From a bacterium ADurb.Bin236 (GTDB lineage: Bacteria; UBP15; UBA6099), in contig MWCD01000017.1 of NCBI GenBank assembly GCA_002069885.1, positions 1-63,316 of the forward strand: 63,316 nt of DNA, given 5' to 3'. Position numbers and translations under genes: made by a program. The notes beneath the pieces were generated by a model. The model saw nothing but the letters and a program-made list of their open reading frames with translations. It had not been told where the DNA came from and made no database searches. Shown piece after piece: positions 16,371 to 24,299 of the stretch (within the stretch, counting starts at the first letter, position 1; each line of letters opens with the position of its first letter).

Positions 16371-17288
16371 CTAACTGTTTCTTTCCTTGAAAATTCCGTC
16401 ATCGAAACCCTGAATCCGGGAATCCGATTCCGCCATGTCCAGCCGCTTGGCCGCCAGACGCGCAAAACCGGCGTCCATTTCAACCCCGCAGAAGTCCCGT
16501 CCGAGCTTCTTTGCCGCCACCGCAGTCGTCCCCGACCCCAGAAACGGGTCAAAAACCATCGCTCCCGGCCTCGAACTCGCCAATATTATTTTCGCCAGCA
16601 TCTTTTCCGGCTTTTGTGTCGGGTGACATGTGTTTTCCGGCATTGACCAGAACGGGACTGTCAGATCGTTCCAAAGGTTGGAAGGATGAGTTAGCCTGAA
16701 CCTGCCTGCGGCGTCCTCCGACCAATCCTTCGGCGCTCCGTTCTCCGTATAAGGGGCGAGCGTCCGTCTTTTCACCTTTACCGCGTTCACGTCGAAGTAA
16801 TACTCCTCGCCGACCGTGCAGAACCAGATGTCCTCATGGCAGTTTTTCCAGTTGTTTTTCGCGCCTCGCCCCTTTTCCCGCTCCCATGTGATGCGGTTTC
16901 TTATAATGAAGAATTTTTCGAGCGCCCGCTGCGCCGCCGCAGACGATTTCCAGTCCGAACAAACATATATCGATGCGTTTTTCTTCAGCAGGCGCGCAAG
17001 CGGAGCAAGCCATGACTCCATCCATCCGGCATACTGCTCATCGGCCCGCCTCTTGAACGCCGCCGCGTTGAACGTCTTGTTCATATTGTACGGCGGGTCC
17101 ACGAAACACAAATCCACGAATTCTTCAGGCAGAAGAGGTAGAGCGTCGAAAACATCCATGTTAAATACCCGCCCGCACGCGTCTTCAACCGTCGCCGGCG
17201 CGTCAATGCGCGCGAGCTTCGCGTCATATTTCGACTCTTCAGCTTCCGTCAATCTTATCGTCCTGTTATTCTTTGCTCCCGCGCTCAT
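16371..17288 (-). CDS. solitary beta-class DNA methyltransferase (N6-adenine/N4-cytosine)
   Basis: 305 aa from ATG 17288 with AGGGAA upstream; the upstream TTG at 17306 is less likely. Motif IV is VDPPYNMNKTF (about residue 68), and SAM-binding motif I is FDPFLGSGTTAVAAKK near the C terminus, with HPTQKPEKML between them, so it is a beta-class enzyme. There is no endonuclease or specificity gene beside it, and its GC-rich composition matches its neighbours, so it is best seen as a resident orphan methylase that may mark a short motif genome-wide. The recognition sequence cannot be inferred. Confidence 0.9.
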   Translation of the reverse strand: MSAGAKNNRTIRLTEAEESKYDAKLARIDAPATVEDACGRVFNMDVFDALPLLPEEFVDLCFVDPPYNMNKTFNAAAFKRRADEQYAGWMESWLAPLARLLKKNASIYVCSDWKSSAAAQRALEKFFIIRNRITWEREKGRGAKNNWKNCHEDIWFCTVGEEYYFDVNAVKVKRRTLAPYTENGAPKDWSEDAAGRFRLTHPSNLWNDLTVPFWSMPENTCHPTQKPEKMLAKIILASSRPGAMVFDPFLGSGTTAVAAKKLGRDFCGVEMDAGFARLAAKRLDMAESDSRIQGFDDGIFKERNS

Positions 17289-17437
17289 TCGCGATTTCCC
17301 TATCAATCAAAATTAAAATGCTGAACTATATGCATCATCCATACTGGTTGAACAAATTCTCATAAATCAGCAGTAATTCTATACGATTTTCATCGGCGTT
17401 ATCTAAAGGTTTTTAATTTTCCGCCGATAAAAGTGAT

Positions 17438-17848
17438 ATGAGGATAGATGCGAGCACATTTACGGCCTATGCGACCAAGAGCATGGAAAAGCTCAAGGCG
17501 GACTTCGACCCTGCCGAAAAAGAGCGCGAAGGCAGCCTCAAAGCTATTCTTACGAGAATAAAAAACGCCCGCATATCCCGCGACCTCAGAGACCACTACT
17601 CTAAGCTTGTCCGCACTATGGCCGCAGACGACAGATTGGACGACAAGCTGATCAAAAGCATCCTTGAAATAATTTTTCTTCTAGAAATGACATCTTCCGA
17701 AAACGAAAAAAACGAGGAATGCACGGTCGGAAACGCGGAGAAAACCGTTAACGATGAAATGAAACAACTCCGAAGCGACCGCGCTGAGATAAAAACCCGC
17801 AAAGAAAGCCTGCAGAAACTCCGCGACAGCTTTTCCGCCATCGCCTGA
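17438..17848 (+). CDS. hypothetical helical protein, 136 aa
   Basis: A soluble, highly charged, wholly helical product. Residues 85-132 are Lys/Glu-rich with coiled-coil character (MKQLRSDRAEIKTRKESLQKL). The central stretch AADDRLDDKLIKSILEIIFLLEM could form a hydrophobic core helix. There is no signal peptide or known domain. The ribosome binding site is weak (AAGTGA). Codon choice resembles that of neighbouring genes, supporting it as real. It stands alone between a methyltransferase and the lgt cluster. I do not recognise a family. Confidence 0.6.
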   Translation: MRIDASTFTAYATKSMEKLKADFDPAEKEREGSLKAILTRIKNARISRDLRDHYSKLVRTMAADDRLDDKLIKSILEIIFLLEMTSSENEKNEECTVGNAEKTVNDEMKQLRSDRAEIKTRKESLQKLRDSFSAIA

Positions 17849-18000
17849 TAGAATAAATTTCATCAATAATCTTGATTATTTAATGAACTGATTTTTCCCA
17901 AACATACATATTTTGAATCATTCCAGCGACTATTAAATTGAGAGCGTTTATCTTATCATATAGTTCGACTGTCGGTTGAATCGGCGGGGAATGCTTATTT

Positions 18001-18471
18001 ATGAATATGAACGAAATAGGAACTCCGAGGAAGGCTTTCGGAATCGTATGGGCGGCGGAGCTTGTCGCTCCGGCTATTTATGTAGTTATCGGACACAGTT
18101 TCATCAAAGGCGGGGCGATAGGCGCGTTTGCGGCCGGAAACTCTATGCTGTTGAAGGCGACGCTGGCGACGGGAGCGGTTGTTTTTATCGCCGGATTCGT
18201 CTTTCCGCAGATGAGGTTGAACGACGCCGCTTTTCAGAAGAAAGGCGGCGCGGACGAAGCCGCGCAATACGTCTTCACAACAGGGCTGATATCGCTAGGG
18301 ATGTTTGAGACCGTCCCCCTGCTCGCTCTGGTATGGGGATTCGTCGCCAGGGATTTGACTTACCTTGTTCCTTCCGCAGTCATAGCGATGATAGCGATAA
18401 TTTTTATACGCGGTCAGATAAATATGAGTTTCGACAGAGTTGAATCGTTGTTTCCGAATGGGAGAGGATAA
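18001..18471 (+). CDS. hypothetical four-helix inner-membrane protein
   Basis: 156 aa with four predicted membrane helices at about residues 16-34, 52-70, 92-112 and 120-140. The N terminus is MNMNEIGTPRKAFGIVW; ATG 18007 is an equally plausible start. A GGGG box lies 11 nt upstream. The stop TAA is followed immediately by the next ATG (TAACATG) and its last codons carry the next gene's AGAGGA binding site, so the pair is translationally coupled. I do not recognise the family. It leads a long same-strand cluster that continues into lgt, tgt and yajC. Confidence 0.75.
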   Translation: MNMNEIGTPRKAFGIVWAAELVAPAIYVVIGHSFIKGGAIGAFAAGNSMLLKATLATGAVVFIAGFVFPQMRLNDAAFQKKGGADEAAQYVFTTGLISLGMFETVPLLALVWGFVARDLTYLVPSAVIAMIAIIFIRGQINMSFDRVESLFPNGRG

Positions 18472-18472
18472 C

Positions 18473-19180
18473 ATGCCGAGCGCCGAAAAAGGGCCTGAAG
18501 CGGTCAGGAAAATTTTTCAATCAAAAAAGATGGCGCTGATAGCGAGCCTGCCCGCTAATGACGTTGGGCTTGCGGTTGCGGCGCAAGCGGGCGGAGCGGA
18601 TATGATAAAGATACATCTGAATGTCCGCCACGCGGCGAGCGGCGCGTGTTTCGGCTCTTTCGAAGAGGAGCGCGCCCGGATAGAAGCCGTGCTTGGCTCA
18701 GTTGAAATCCCTGTGGGAATAATGCCGGGCGCGGCAATGGCGGCGACCGCGCTTGAACTGGAAACTCTCGCGGAAATGGGAATCGCGTTTTACGACATTT
18801 ACGCAAGCGACATGCCTGCGGAATATCTCAAAGTCGAAGGCATAGAGGCAATGGTAGCACTGGGTCCGGATTGGCGGGAATGGGAGCCGGAAAGATATTC
18901 TTCGCTGGGAATCGGGCTGCTCGAAGCTTCCATAGTGAGGCATGAGGAATACGGCAGGCCGCTGTTCGCGTCCGACCTCGCGGCGTATTCGAGGATAGCG
19001 GCGGCGTTCGCGGGCGCGGTTGTCGTTCCGACGCAGAAAGCCATTAAGCCCGACGAAGCCGCGCTGCTGGCAAGATGCGGCGTCAGGGGATTGATGATAG
19101 GAAAAATCGTCGCGGGGGACAGCGCGTCCTCCTTTGAAAAGAGCGCGGCGGAATTCGCCCGGCGCATCGCCGAGCTTTAA
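18473..19180 (+). CDS. TIM-barrel (ribulose-phosphate-binding type) protein of unknown function
   Basis: 235 aa from ATG 18473, preferred over TTG 18440 because AGAGGA lies just upstream. Alternating strand/helix segments and a C-terminal phosphate-binding pair (VVPTQKAIKPDEAALLARCG and GLMIGKIVAG) indicate a TIM barrel like those of phosphate-binding isomerases, epimerases or thiazole synthases. IASLPANDVGLAVAAQAGGAD with IKIHLNV is an unusual N-terminal pattern with a His in strand 2. The reaction is unknown. It is cotranscribed with the preceding 4-TM protein, so a membrane-linked role is possible but unproven. Confidence 0.75.
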   Translation: MPSAEKGPEAVRKIFQSKKMALIASLPANDVGLAVAAQAGGADMIKIHLNVRHAASGACFGSFEEERARIEAVLGSVEIPVGIMPGAAMAATALELETLAEMGIAFYDIYASDMPAEYLKVEGIEAMVALGPDWREWEPERYSSLGIGLLEASIVRHEEYGRPLFASDLAAYSRIAAAFAGAVVVPTQKAIKPDEAALLARCGVRGLMIGKIVAGDSASSFEKSAAEFARRIAEL

Positions 19181-19200
19181 CCGCCCGGCTCCGGAGTTAT

Positions 19201-20082
19201 ATGCATCCAATATTCTTTTCTTTTCCGCAGATGGAGATTCTCGGCAGGACGTTCGGGCCGTTGCACATCCACGCTTACGGCGTGATGCTCGCGGTGGCTT
19301 TTCTGTTCGGACTCGCGCTGCTCGTAAGAGAAGGCCGCCGCTATAAATTCTCTTCAGACGACATGCTGGACATGACGATTTACATAATTATTTCCAGCAT
19401 AATCGGCGCGCGAATCATGTATATCTTGTTGTCAATAGGCGACTATTCTACCGACCCGCTTGGGGCGTTGAAGATATACGAAGGCGGGCTTTCGCAGCAC
19501 GGCGGAGTCATCGGAGGCTTTGCGGGGCTTGCGCTGTTCGGCTGGAGAAAGAAATATTCCATCGCGGCGCTGTGCGACGCGGCGGCTCCGCCTCTTGTTC
19601 TCGGTTCGGCAATCGCAAGATGGGGATGCTTCCTGAACGGGTGCTGTTACGGAGCGCCATGGAACGGGCCTTTCGCCGTGGTATTTCCCTCGCTCGGCGA
19701 CGGTCTCCCCCGCCACCCGGCGATGCTTTATGACTCTTTCCTGCATTTCGCGCTTCTCGGCGCAATGTTCGCCCTCAGACGTTTCAAGCGGAAAGACGGG
19801 GACATGGTGGCGTTCTATCTCATCGGCTTCGCGATTCTCAGATTCATCACAGAAATATTCCGCTCCGGGAACACCGGCGTGGCAGTCGTCGGAACGATCA
19901 CCATAGCGCAGCTTGTGTCGATCCCGCTGATTGCCGCAGGGATATTCATCTATACGAGGCCCGCGAAACCTGTCGCCGCGCCTCCCGCTAAAAATATCAA
20001 AAAGAACTCAAACCCGCCAAAGAAAACCAAAGGCTCCTCCGCGTCCGCCCCCCAGAAGAAGAAAAATAAGGGGAAACGCTGA
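19201..20082 (+). CDS. lgt: prolipoprotein diacylglyceryl transferase
   Basis: 293 aa, ATG with GGAG 5 nt upstream. It moves diacylglyceryl from phosphatidylglycerol to the lipobox Cys of prolipoproteins in the inner membrane. About seven membrane helices are visible. Conserved sites are HIHAYG (residues 22-27), SQHGGVIGG (98-106), and the Lgt signature in the form ARWGCFLNGCCYG (139-151). The Arg is kept, but the E. coli-type GNFINGE is replaced by Cys-rich residues, a variant common in non-proteobacterial Lgt. RHPAMLYDS follows at 171-179. The last ~45 residues are Pro/Ala/Lys-rich and very basic. Confidence 0.93.
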   Translation: MHPIFFSFPQMEILGRTFGPLHIHAYGVMLAVAFLFGLALLVREGRRYKFSSDDMLDMTIYIIISSIIGARIMYILLSIGDYSTDPLGALKIYEGGLSQHGGVIGGFAGLALFGWRKKYSIAALCDAAAPPLVLGSAIARWGCFLNGCCYGAPWNGPFAVVFPSLGDGLPRHPAMLYDSFLHFALLGAMFALRRFKRKDGDMVAFYLIGFAILRFITEIFRSGNTGVAVVGTITIAQLVSIPLIAAGIFIYTRPAKPVAAPPAKNIKKNSNPPKKTKGSSASAPQKKKNKGKR

Positions 20083-20086
20083 ACTC

Positions 20087-21112
20087 ATGTGTTCCGAATC
20101 GCCGCATGTCAATCAACTGGACGATGAGAATCTCGAAGACCGGGAACATGAGTTTCAGGCTGAGGCCGACTGCTCCCGGCTCGACATGTTTATTAAGGAA
20201 CGCCTGACGACACTTTCTAGGGGCCACATTCAAAGGCTGATAAAAACCGGCTCCGTCTCTCTTAACGGCGTGGCGGCAAAACCTTCAAAATCCGTCCGGC
20301 CCGGCGACTGGATAAGGGTCTCCCTTCCGCCGCTTCAACCTTCGGATATTGTTCCGGAAGACATCCCGCTGGACATCGTTTTCGAGGACAGCGATATAAT
20401 AGTCATCAACAAACCCAAAGGAATGACGGTTCATCCCGCGCCGAATCAATCCACAGGAACGCTTGTAAACGCCCTTCTGAAATATTGCGGCGACAGTCTT
20501 TCCGGCATAAACGGAGTGGCCCGGCCCGGTATCGTTCACAGGATAGACAAGGACACTTCCGGTTTGCTGGTGGTGGCAAAAACCGATTTCGCGCACAACC
20601 ATATCGCCGAACAGATAAAACTAAGAGAGACGACCAAGAAGTACACTGCGGTCGCGCACGGCGCGCCGTCGAAAAGTTCCGGCCGCATCGAAACGCTCAT
20701 CGCTCGCAATCCGAGAGACAGAAAAAAGATGTGCGTGGCGAAAAAGGACGGAAGGGACGCGATAACGCTATACGAGACGAAAGAAAAGTTCGGGCATTTT
20801 TCCGAGATTGACGTAAGGATTTTGACCGGGCGCACGCATCAGATACGAGTGCATCTGGCGCACATAGGATGCCCTATCGCCGGCGACGGCGCGTATGGCG
20901 GCGGCTCTCTAAAAACGCAGGAGCTTCGCGGGGATAGACGAGCGGCTTTTCAGGACGCCATCGCCCGGCTTCAGGGACAGGCGCTTCACGCGCGCGAGAT
21001 TTCTTTCAGACATCCGAGGACCAACGAGACTGTCAACTTTACCGCGCCGCCCGCTCCTGACATAGCGGCATTCATCAATTTTCTAAAGGAGAACGACCCT
21101 CTTGAAGTTTAA
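20087..21112 (+). CDS. RluD-family 23S rRNA pseudouridine synthase
   Basis: 341 aa from ATG 20087, 5 nt after the lgt stop; the frame is open further upstream but that overlaps lgt. Residues about 25-85 form an S4 RNA-binding domain (SRLDMFIKERL...SVSLNG). The catalytic domain has the strand IVINKPKGMTVHP and the family motif GIVHRIDKDTSGLLVVAKT containing the catalytic Asp (HRIDKDTSG). GRTHQIRVHLAHIGCPIAGD completes the signature. It isomerises uridines in rRNA, likely helix 69 or nearby; RluA/C/D subfamilies cannot be separated by eye. The stop overlaps the tgt start by 11 nt. Confidence 0.92.
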   Translation: MCSESPHVNQLDDENLEDREHEFQAEADCSRLDMFIKERLTTLSRGHIQRLIKTGSVSLNGVAAKPSKSVRPGDWIRVSLPPLQPSDIVPEDIPLDIVFEDSDIIVINKPKGMTVHPAPNQSTGTLVNALLKYCGDSLSGINGVARPGIVHRIDKDTSGLLVVAKTDFAHNHIAEQIKLRETTKKYTAVAHGAPSKSSGRIETLIARNPRDRKKMCVAKKDGRDAITLYETKEKFGHFSEIDVRILTGRTHQIRVHLAHIGCPIAGDGAYGGGSLKTQELRGDRRAAFQDAIARLQGQALHAREISFRHPRTNETVNFTAPPAPDIAAFINFLKENDPLEV

Positions 21113-22214
21113 GATTGAAGGAACGGAAGGAGCGGCCCGTGCGGGCGCGGTCGAACTGCCGAGAGGCAGTTTCCTGACTCCGGCGTTCATGCCGGTAGGC
21201 ACGCAGGCCACCGTCAAAGGCCTCTCGCCCGATGAACTGCGCGAACTTGGTTTCAGAGTGATACTGTCGAACGCGTATCATCTGTATCTGCGCCCCGGTC
21301 ACGAGCTTGTGGAATCGATGGGCGGACTCCACAAGTTCATGGCGTGGGACGGACTGGCGCTCACTGACAGCGGAGGCTATCAGATTTTCAGCCTGAAAGG
21401 GATGATAAAACTCACTGACGAGGGCGTGACGTTCAAATCGCATCTCGACGGGTCGTCGCATTTCATCCGGCCCGAAGACAGCATGATGATACAGAGAGCT
21501 ATAGGCGCGGACATGGTCATGGCGCTGGACGAATGCCCTCCGGGCGACTCGGACAGAAAAAAACTGGAGGCAGCGGTCGCTCGCACCGCCGCATGGCTGC
21601 GACGCTGCCGCTCCGTCCCTCTCAAATCCCACCAGACTCTCATTCCTATTATTCAGGGCGGAACGGACCGCGAAATGAGGCGCAGGTCTGCGGAGTTGAC
21701 TCTCGAAATGGATTTCGACGCGCACGCGCTTGGCGGCCTCAGCGTCGGGGAGGAACGCGGCGCCATGCTCGACACTGTGGAGTTTGCCACCCCGCTCCTA
21801 CCTTATGATAAACCCAGATACCTCATGGGCGTCGGAATGCCGATGGACATACTGGACGCGGTGGAACGAGGCATAGACATGTTCGACTGCGTGCTGCCGA
21901 CTAGGATGGGAAGAAACGCCGCCGCATTCACATCGCGGGGCAGGATTAATCTTCGCAACGCGGCGCACGCCCGCGACGACAGCCCGATCGACCCCGAATG
22001 CGACGGCGCTTGCTGCCGCAATTTCTCTCGCGCTTACGTGCGTCATCTCTTCATGTCCGGCGAGATTATGGCCGCCCGGATAACCTCTTTTCACAATCTC
22101 GCTTTTTATGCTAGAATGATGGCTCTCGCCAGAAAGGCGATACTCGAAAATAGATTCGCTTCTTTCAAGCGGGATTTCGAGGCAAAGCTCAATGACGGAG
22201 GCGTCAATGAATAA
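21102..22214 (+). CDS. tgt: queuine tRNA-ribosyltransferase with altered zinc motif
   Basis: 370 aa, TTG start at 21102 with AAAGGAG 10 nt upstream, overlapping the end of the rluD-type gene. It exchanges G34 for preQ1 in GUN-anticodon tRNAs. Catalytic residues are present: LTDSGGYQIFSL (Asp89), ALDECPP, IIQGGTD, GGLSVGE, and the nucleophile in DMFDCVLPTR (Asp262). The zinc site is odd. The usual C-x-C-x2-C reads C300-D-G-A-C304-C305, so the second Cys ligand is Gly302 while an extra Cys sits at 304; His331 (SFHN) is kept. The frame is otherwise intact. No other queuosine gene lies nearby. Confidence 0.93.
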   Translation: MKFKIEGTEGAARAGAVELPRGSFLTPAFMPVGTQATVKGLSPDELRELGFRVILSNAYHLYLRPGHELVESMGGLHKFMAWDGLALTDSGGYQIFSLKGMIKLTDEGVTFKSHLDGSSHFIRPEDSMMIQRAIGADMVMALDECPPGDSDRKKLEAAVARTAAWLRRCRSVPLKSHQTLIPIIQGGTDREMRRRSAELTLEMDFDAHALGGLSVGEERGAMLDTVEFATPLLPYDKPRYLMGVGMPMDILDAVERGIDMFDCVLPTRMGRNAAAFTSRGRINLRNAAHARDDSPIDPECDGACCRNFSRAYVRHLFMSGEIMAARITSFHNLAFYARMMALARKAILENRFASFKRDFEAKLNDGGVNE

Positions 22215-22491
22215 CCCCCAGATAGTGAACCTAGTGATGATTGTCGGGTTCATAGCAATTTTTTACTTCATACTGCTCCGCCCCCAGAGCGTTCAGCAGA
22301 AGAAAAGAAAAGAGCTGCTGGAATCGCTTAAGGTGGGCGACAAGGTTTTGCTCAACAGCGGAATCTACGGCGAAATAACCGAGGTCAGAAAAAGCAGCCT
22401 TCGGGTAAAGATCGCCAAAGACGTGATAGTCAGGATGGACAGAAGCGGAGTGCAGTCGAAGACAAGCAAGGAAAAAGAAGAAGCCGACTGA
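22207..22491 (+). CDS. yajC: preprotein translocase accessory subunit YajC
   Basis: 94 aa from ATG 22207 with GGAGG close upstream, overlapping the tgt stop by 8 nt. It is the small inner-membrane partner of SecDF. One N-terminal helix (IVNLVMIVGFIAIFYFILL, about residues 5-23) is followed by RPQ, then a cytoplasmic domain with the signature LKVGDKVLLNSGIYGEIT and a charged tail. The rluD/lgt-tgt-yajC order is conserved in many bacteria, normally continuing to secDF. Here the next gene is a SPOR-like protein and secD/secF are absent. Confidence 0.95.
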   Translation: MNNPQIVNLVMIVGFIAIFYFILLRPQSVQQKKRKELLESLKVGDKVLLNSGIYGEITEVRKSSLRVKIAKDVIVRMDRSGVQSKTSKEKEEAD

Positions 22492-22501
22492 CAGGGTCGA
22501 T

Positions 22502-23236
22502 ATGTCTGAAAAGATTCACCCCGGTAAAGACGGAATAAGCGTAGCGGGAATATCGATAGCGCTTGCGGTGTTCGTAGTTGTCGCAATGGGGCTTACGCGC
22601 CTGTCCGACCGCGCGGTCACAGCGCCTGCTGAAATGACGGCGGCGCATAAAAAGATTCCGCGCGAACATGTCGAGCAGGCTCAAGTCACCGCCGCGCCTG
22701 AGACGGGAGAAATTGTGACGCCCGCTCAAGCCGAAACGGAACGGCAACCCGTTTCGACGGTGAAACCGCGCCGGGAACCAGCGCAACCCCGCCTCGCCCC
22801 GCCCCAACCCGCAGTTCGCCCAACTCCAACTCAATCCGAGAAAACCTCTGTGACCATAAATAGGGTGCAACAAGCGGCGCGCCCGGTTCCATCGGAGCTT
22901 CTTCCAAATGTGACCGTCCCCGCGCCCGGAAAACTTGTCGAGCCTCCGCCCGCTGTCGAAAAAGTCGATCCGAAATCCATCAACGACCCGTCTGCGGCCA
23001 TGTGGTACTCAGTACGCGTGGGATACACCGACAGCAAAGTGAGAGCGGATATACTGCGAGACGTTTTGCGCGAACAGGGATTCCCGAAGGCGGATACCAT
23101 CAACGGGGGCGACGGAACATATTTCGTTTCTCTCGGCGATTTCAACTACCGGTATCAGGCCGAACAGGTGTCGGACTCGGTGAAAGACAGGACGAGCCTT
23201 ATGCCGATGATTCACGAAAAAACGGTGGCTAAATAA
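22502..23236 (+). CDS. SPOR-domain membrane protein
   Basis: 244 aa. A short cytoplasmic N terminus, a membrane helix at about residues 13-31 (VAGISIALAVFVVVAMGLT), a long Pro/Ala/Gln-rich periplasmic linker (residues 40-160), and a C-terminal SPOR-like domain (about 166-240) starting WYSVRVGY and containing GTYFVSLGDFNYRYQAEQV. SPOR domains bind denuded peptidoglycan at division sites, so it may act at the septum or in wall maintenance. The start ATG at 22502 has AGGG upstream, and the gene follows yajC by 10 nt. FtsN/DedD-type proteins have the same layout. Confidence 0.82.
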   Translation: MSEKIHPGKDGISVAGISIALAVFVVVAMGLTRLSDRAVTAPAEMTAAHKKIPREHVEQAQVTAAPETGEIVTPAQAETERQPVSTVKPRREPAQPRLAPPQPAVRPTPTQSEKTSVTINRVQQAARPVPSELLPNVTVPAPGKLVEPPPAVEKVDPKSINDPSAAMWYSVRVGYTDSKVRADILRDVLREQGFPKADTINGGDGTYFVSLGDFNYRYQAEQVSDSVKDRTSLMPMIHEKTVAK

Positions 23237-23313
23237 ATATCTATCGCAACGCAACCGGCGCGATAATAGCCGCGCCGCAAACAACTCGAAAAGAATCCAT
23301 GGAGGAATATTCA

Positions 23314-24252
23314 ATGAAAAGAATTATCAACACACTGGCGGTCGCGGCGCTCGCGCTTTTTGCCGCTGTTATGGCAACGCCTGTTTTCGCAGCATCGTCC
23401 GACTCCGAGAAGGAAATCATATCGGTATTCGAATCGCTTTGCGGCAACGCTGAAAAAAAGGTGGGCATACATGTAAAACCTGCTTCGCCCGCTCCCGGCA
23501 AGTCTTACTCCTCTGCGTCAATCTCGTATCTTTCATACGAGTTTGCGTCCGGCATGTGGATATTCAGGGAAATCGAGACTTCCGACGCGGGCGCCAGAAA
23601 AATATCCGGGGCGTGGAAGAATGTTCCATTTGTCTCCGCATCCGGTGAAAAAACATTCAAAGACATCTACATAGATGACGCGTCCGTGCGAGGATACTCC
23701 GGAGAGGCTCTCGACCGCGCCCGACTCGAATATCTCCTCTCTCTTGATGGAATATCTTTTGACGGCGCTTCACTGAAACAAGCGGCAGCAAGCGAGCCCG
23801 CCGTTTCTGAAAAGATTGCCGTGAGACAACTCCCCGCTCAGGCTTATTCTCAGGATTCCATTCCCGAACCTGTCATGAAGCTCATCATGGAAAAGCTTGA
23901 CCCGGTGGTTTACACGGGCCTAATCATCGACGCCACGGAGACCGGAGCGAAAAGAACCCTCTCGCCGAACATCGTCACTTCCGACGGAAAAATCCTTCAC
24001 GGTTTCGACAAGGAAATGAACACTTACAAGGACATCGACGGCAAAGACGTCATAAGGTACGCGCGTTCAGTCGATGAAGCAAAGGAACAGAAGGCGAACA
24101 TCGGAACGGAGCCGCTGGTGATAAAGGCTGTCGGCGCGACGGGCCATTTCAAAGGCGACATCCTTATTTCGGATGAAGACGCAAAAGCGATTCTTGAGGC
24201 TGAAAAACACGGGAAATTTCTTTCCAACAGAAAAGTCATCGTTGCTCTTTGA
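23314..24252 (+). CDS. secreted LPP20/FlgP-like protein
   Basis: 312 aa from ATG 23314 with GGAGG 8 nt upstream. Residues 1-24 form a signal peptide (LAALALFAAVMATPVFA-like, cleavage after AFA/VFA). The C-terminal third (VVYTGLIIDATETG, then SPNIVTSDGKILHG, VIKAVGATGHFKGDILISDEDAKAIL, RKVIVAL) matches the domain in FlgP and LPP20-type envelope proteins. The usual GLGxxP of that motif is here ETGAKR. No lipobox Cys is present, so it is soluble or peripheral in the periplasm. In flagellated bacteria FlgP helps outer-membrane ring assembly, but no flagellar genes occur here. Confidence 0.72.
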   Translation: MKRIINTLAVAALALFAAVMATPVFAASSDSEKEIISVFESLCGNAEKKVGIHVKPASPAPGKSYSSASISYLSYEFASGMWIFREIETSDAGARKISGAWKNVPFVSASGEKTFKDIYIDDASVRGYSGEALDRARLEYLLSLDGISFDGASLKQAAASEPAVSEKIAVRQLPAQAYSQDSIPEPVMKLIMEKLDPVVYTGLIIDATETGAKRTLSPNIVTSDGKILHGFDKEMNTYKDIDGKDVIRYARSVDEAKEQKANIGTEPLVIKAVGATGHFKGDILISDEDAKAILEAEKHGKFLSNRKVIVAL

Positions 24253-24299
24253 TGAATTAGCTTTATAGATTTATAAACTCACAATGGAAGCGCGGCGAT

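Noticed and set aside
19931-20086. N-terminal extension of the rluD-type frame into lgt
   Set aside because: It lies out of frame inside the lgt tail; the S4 domain begins after ATG 20087.
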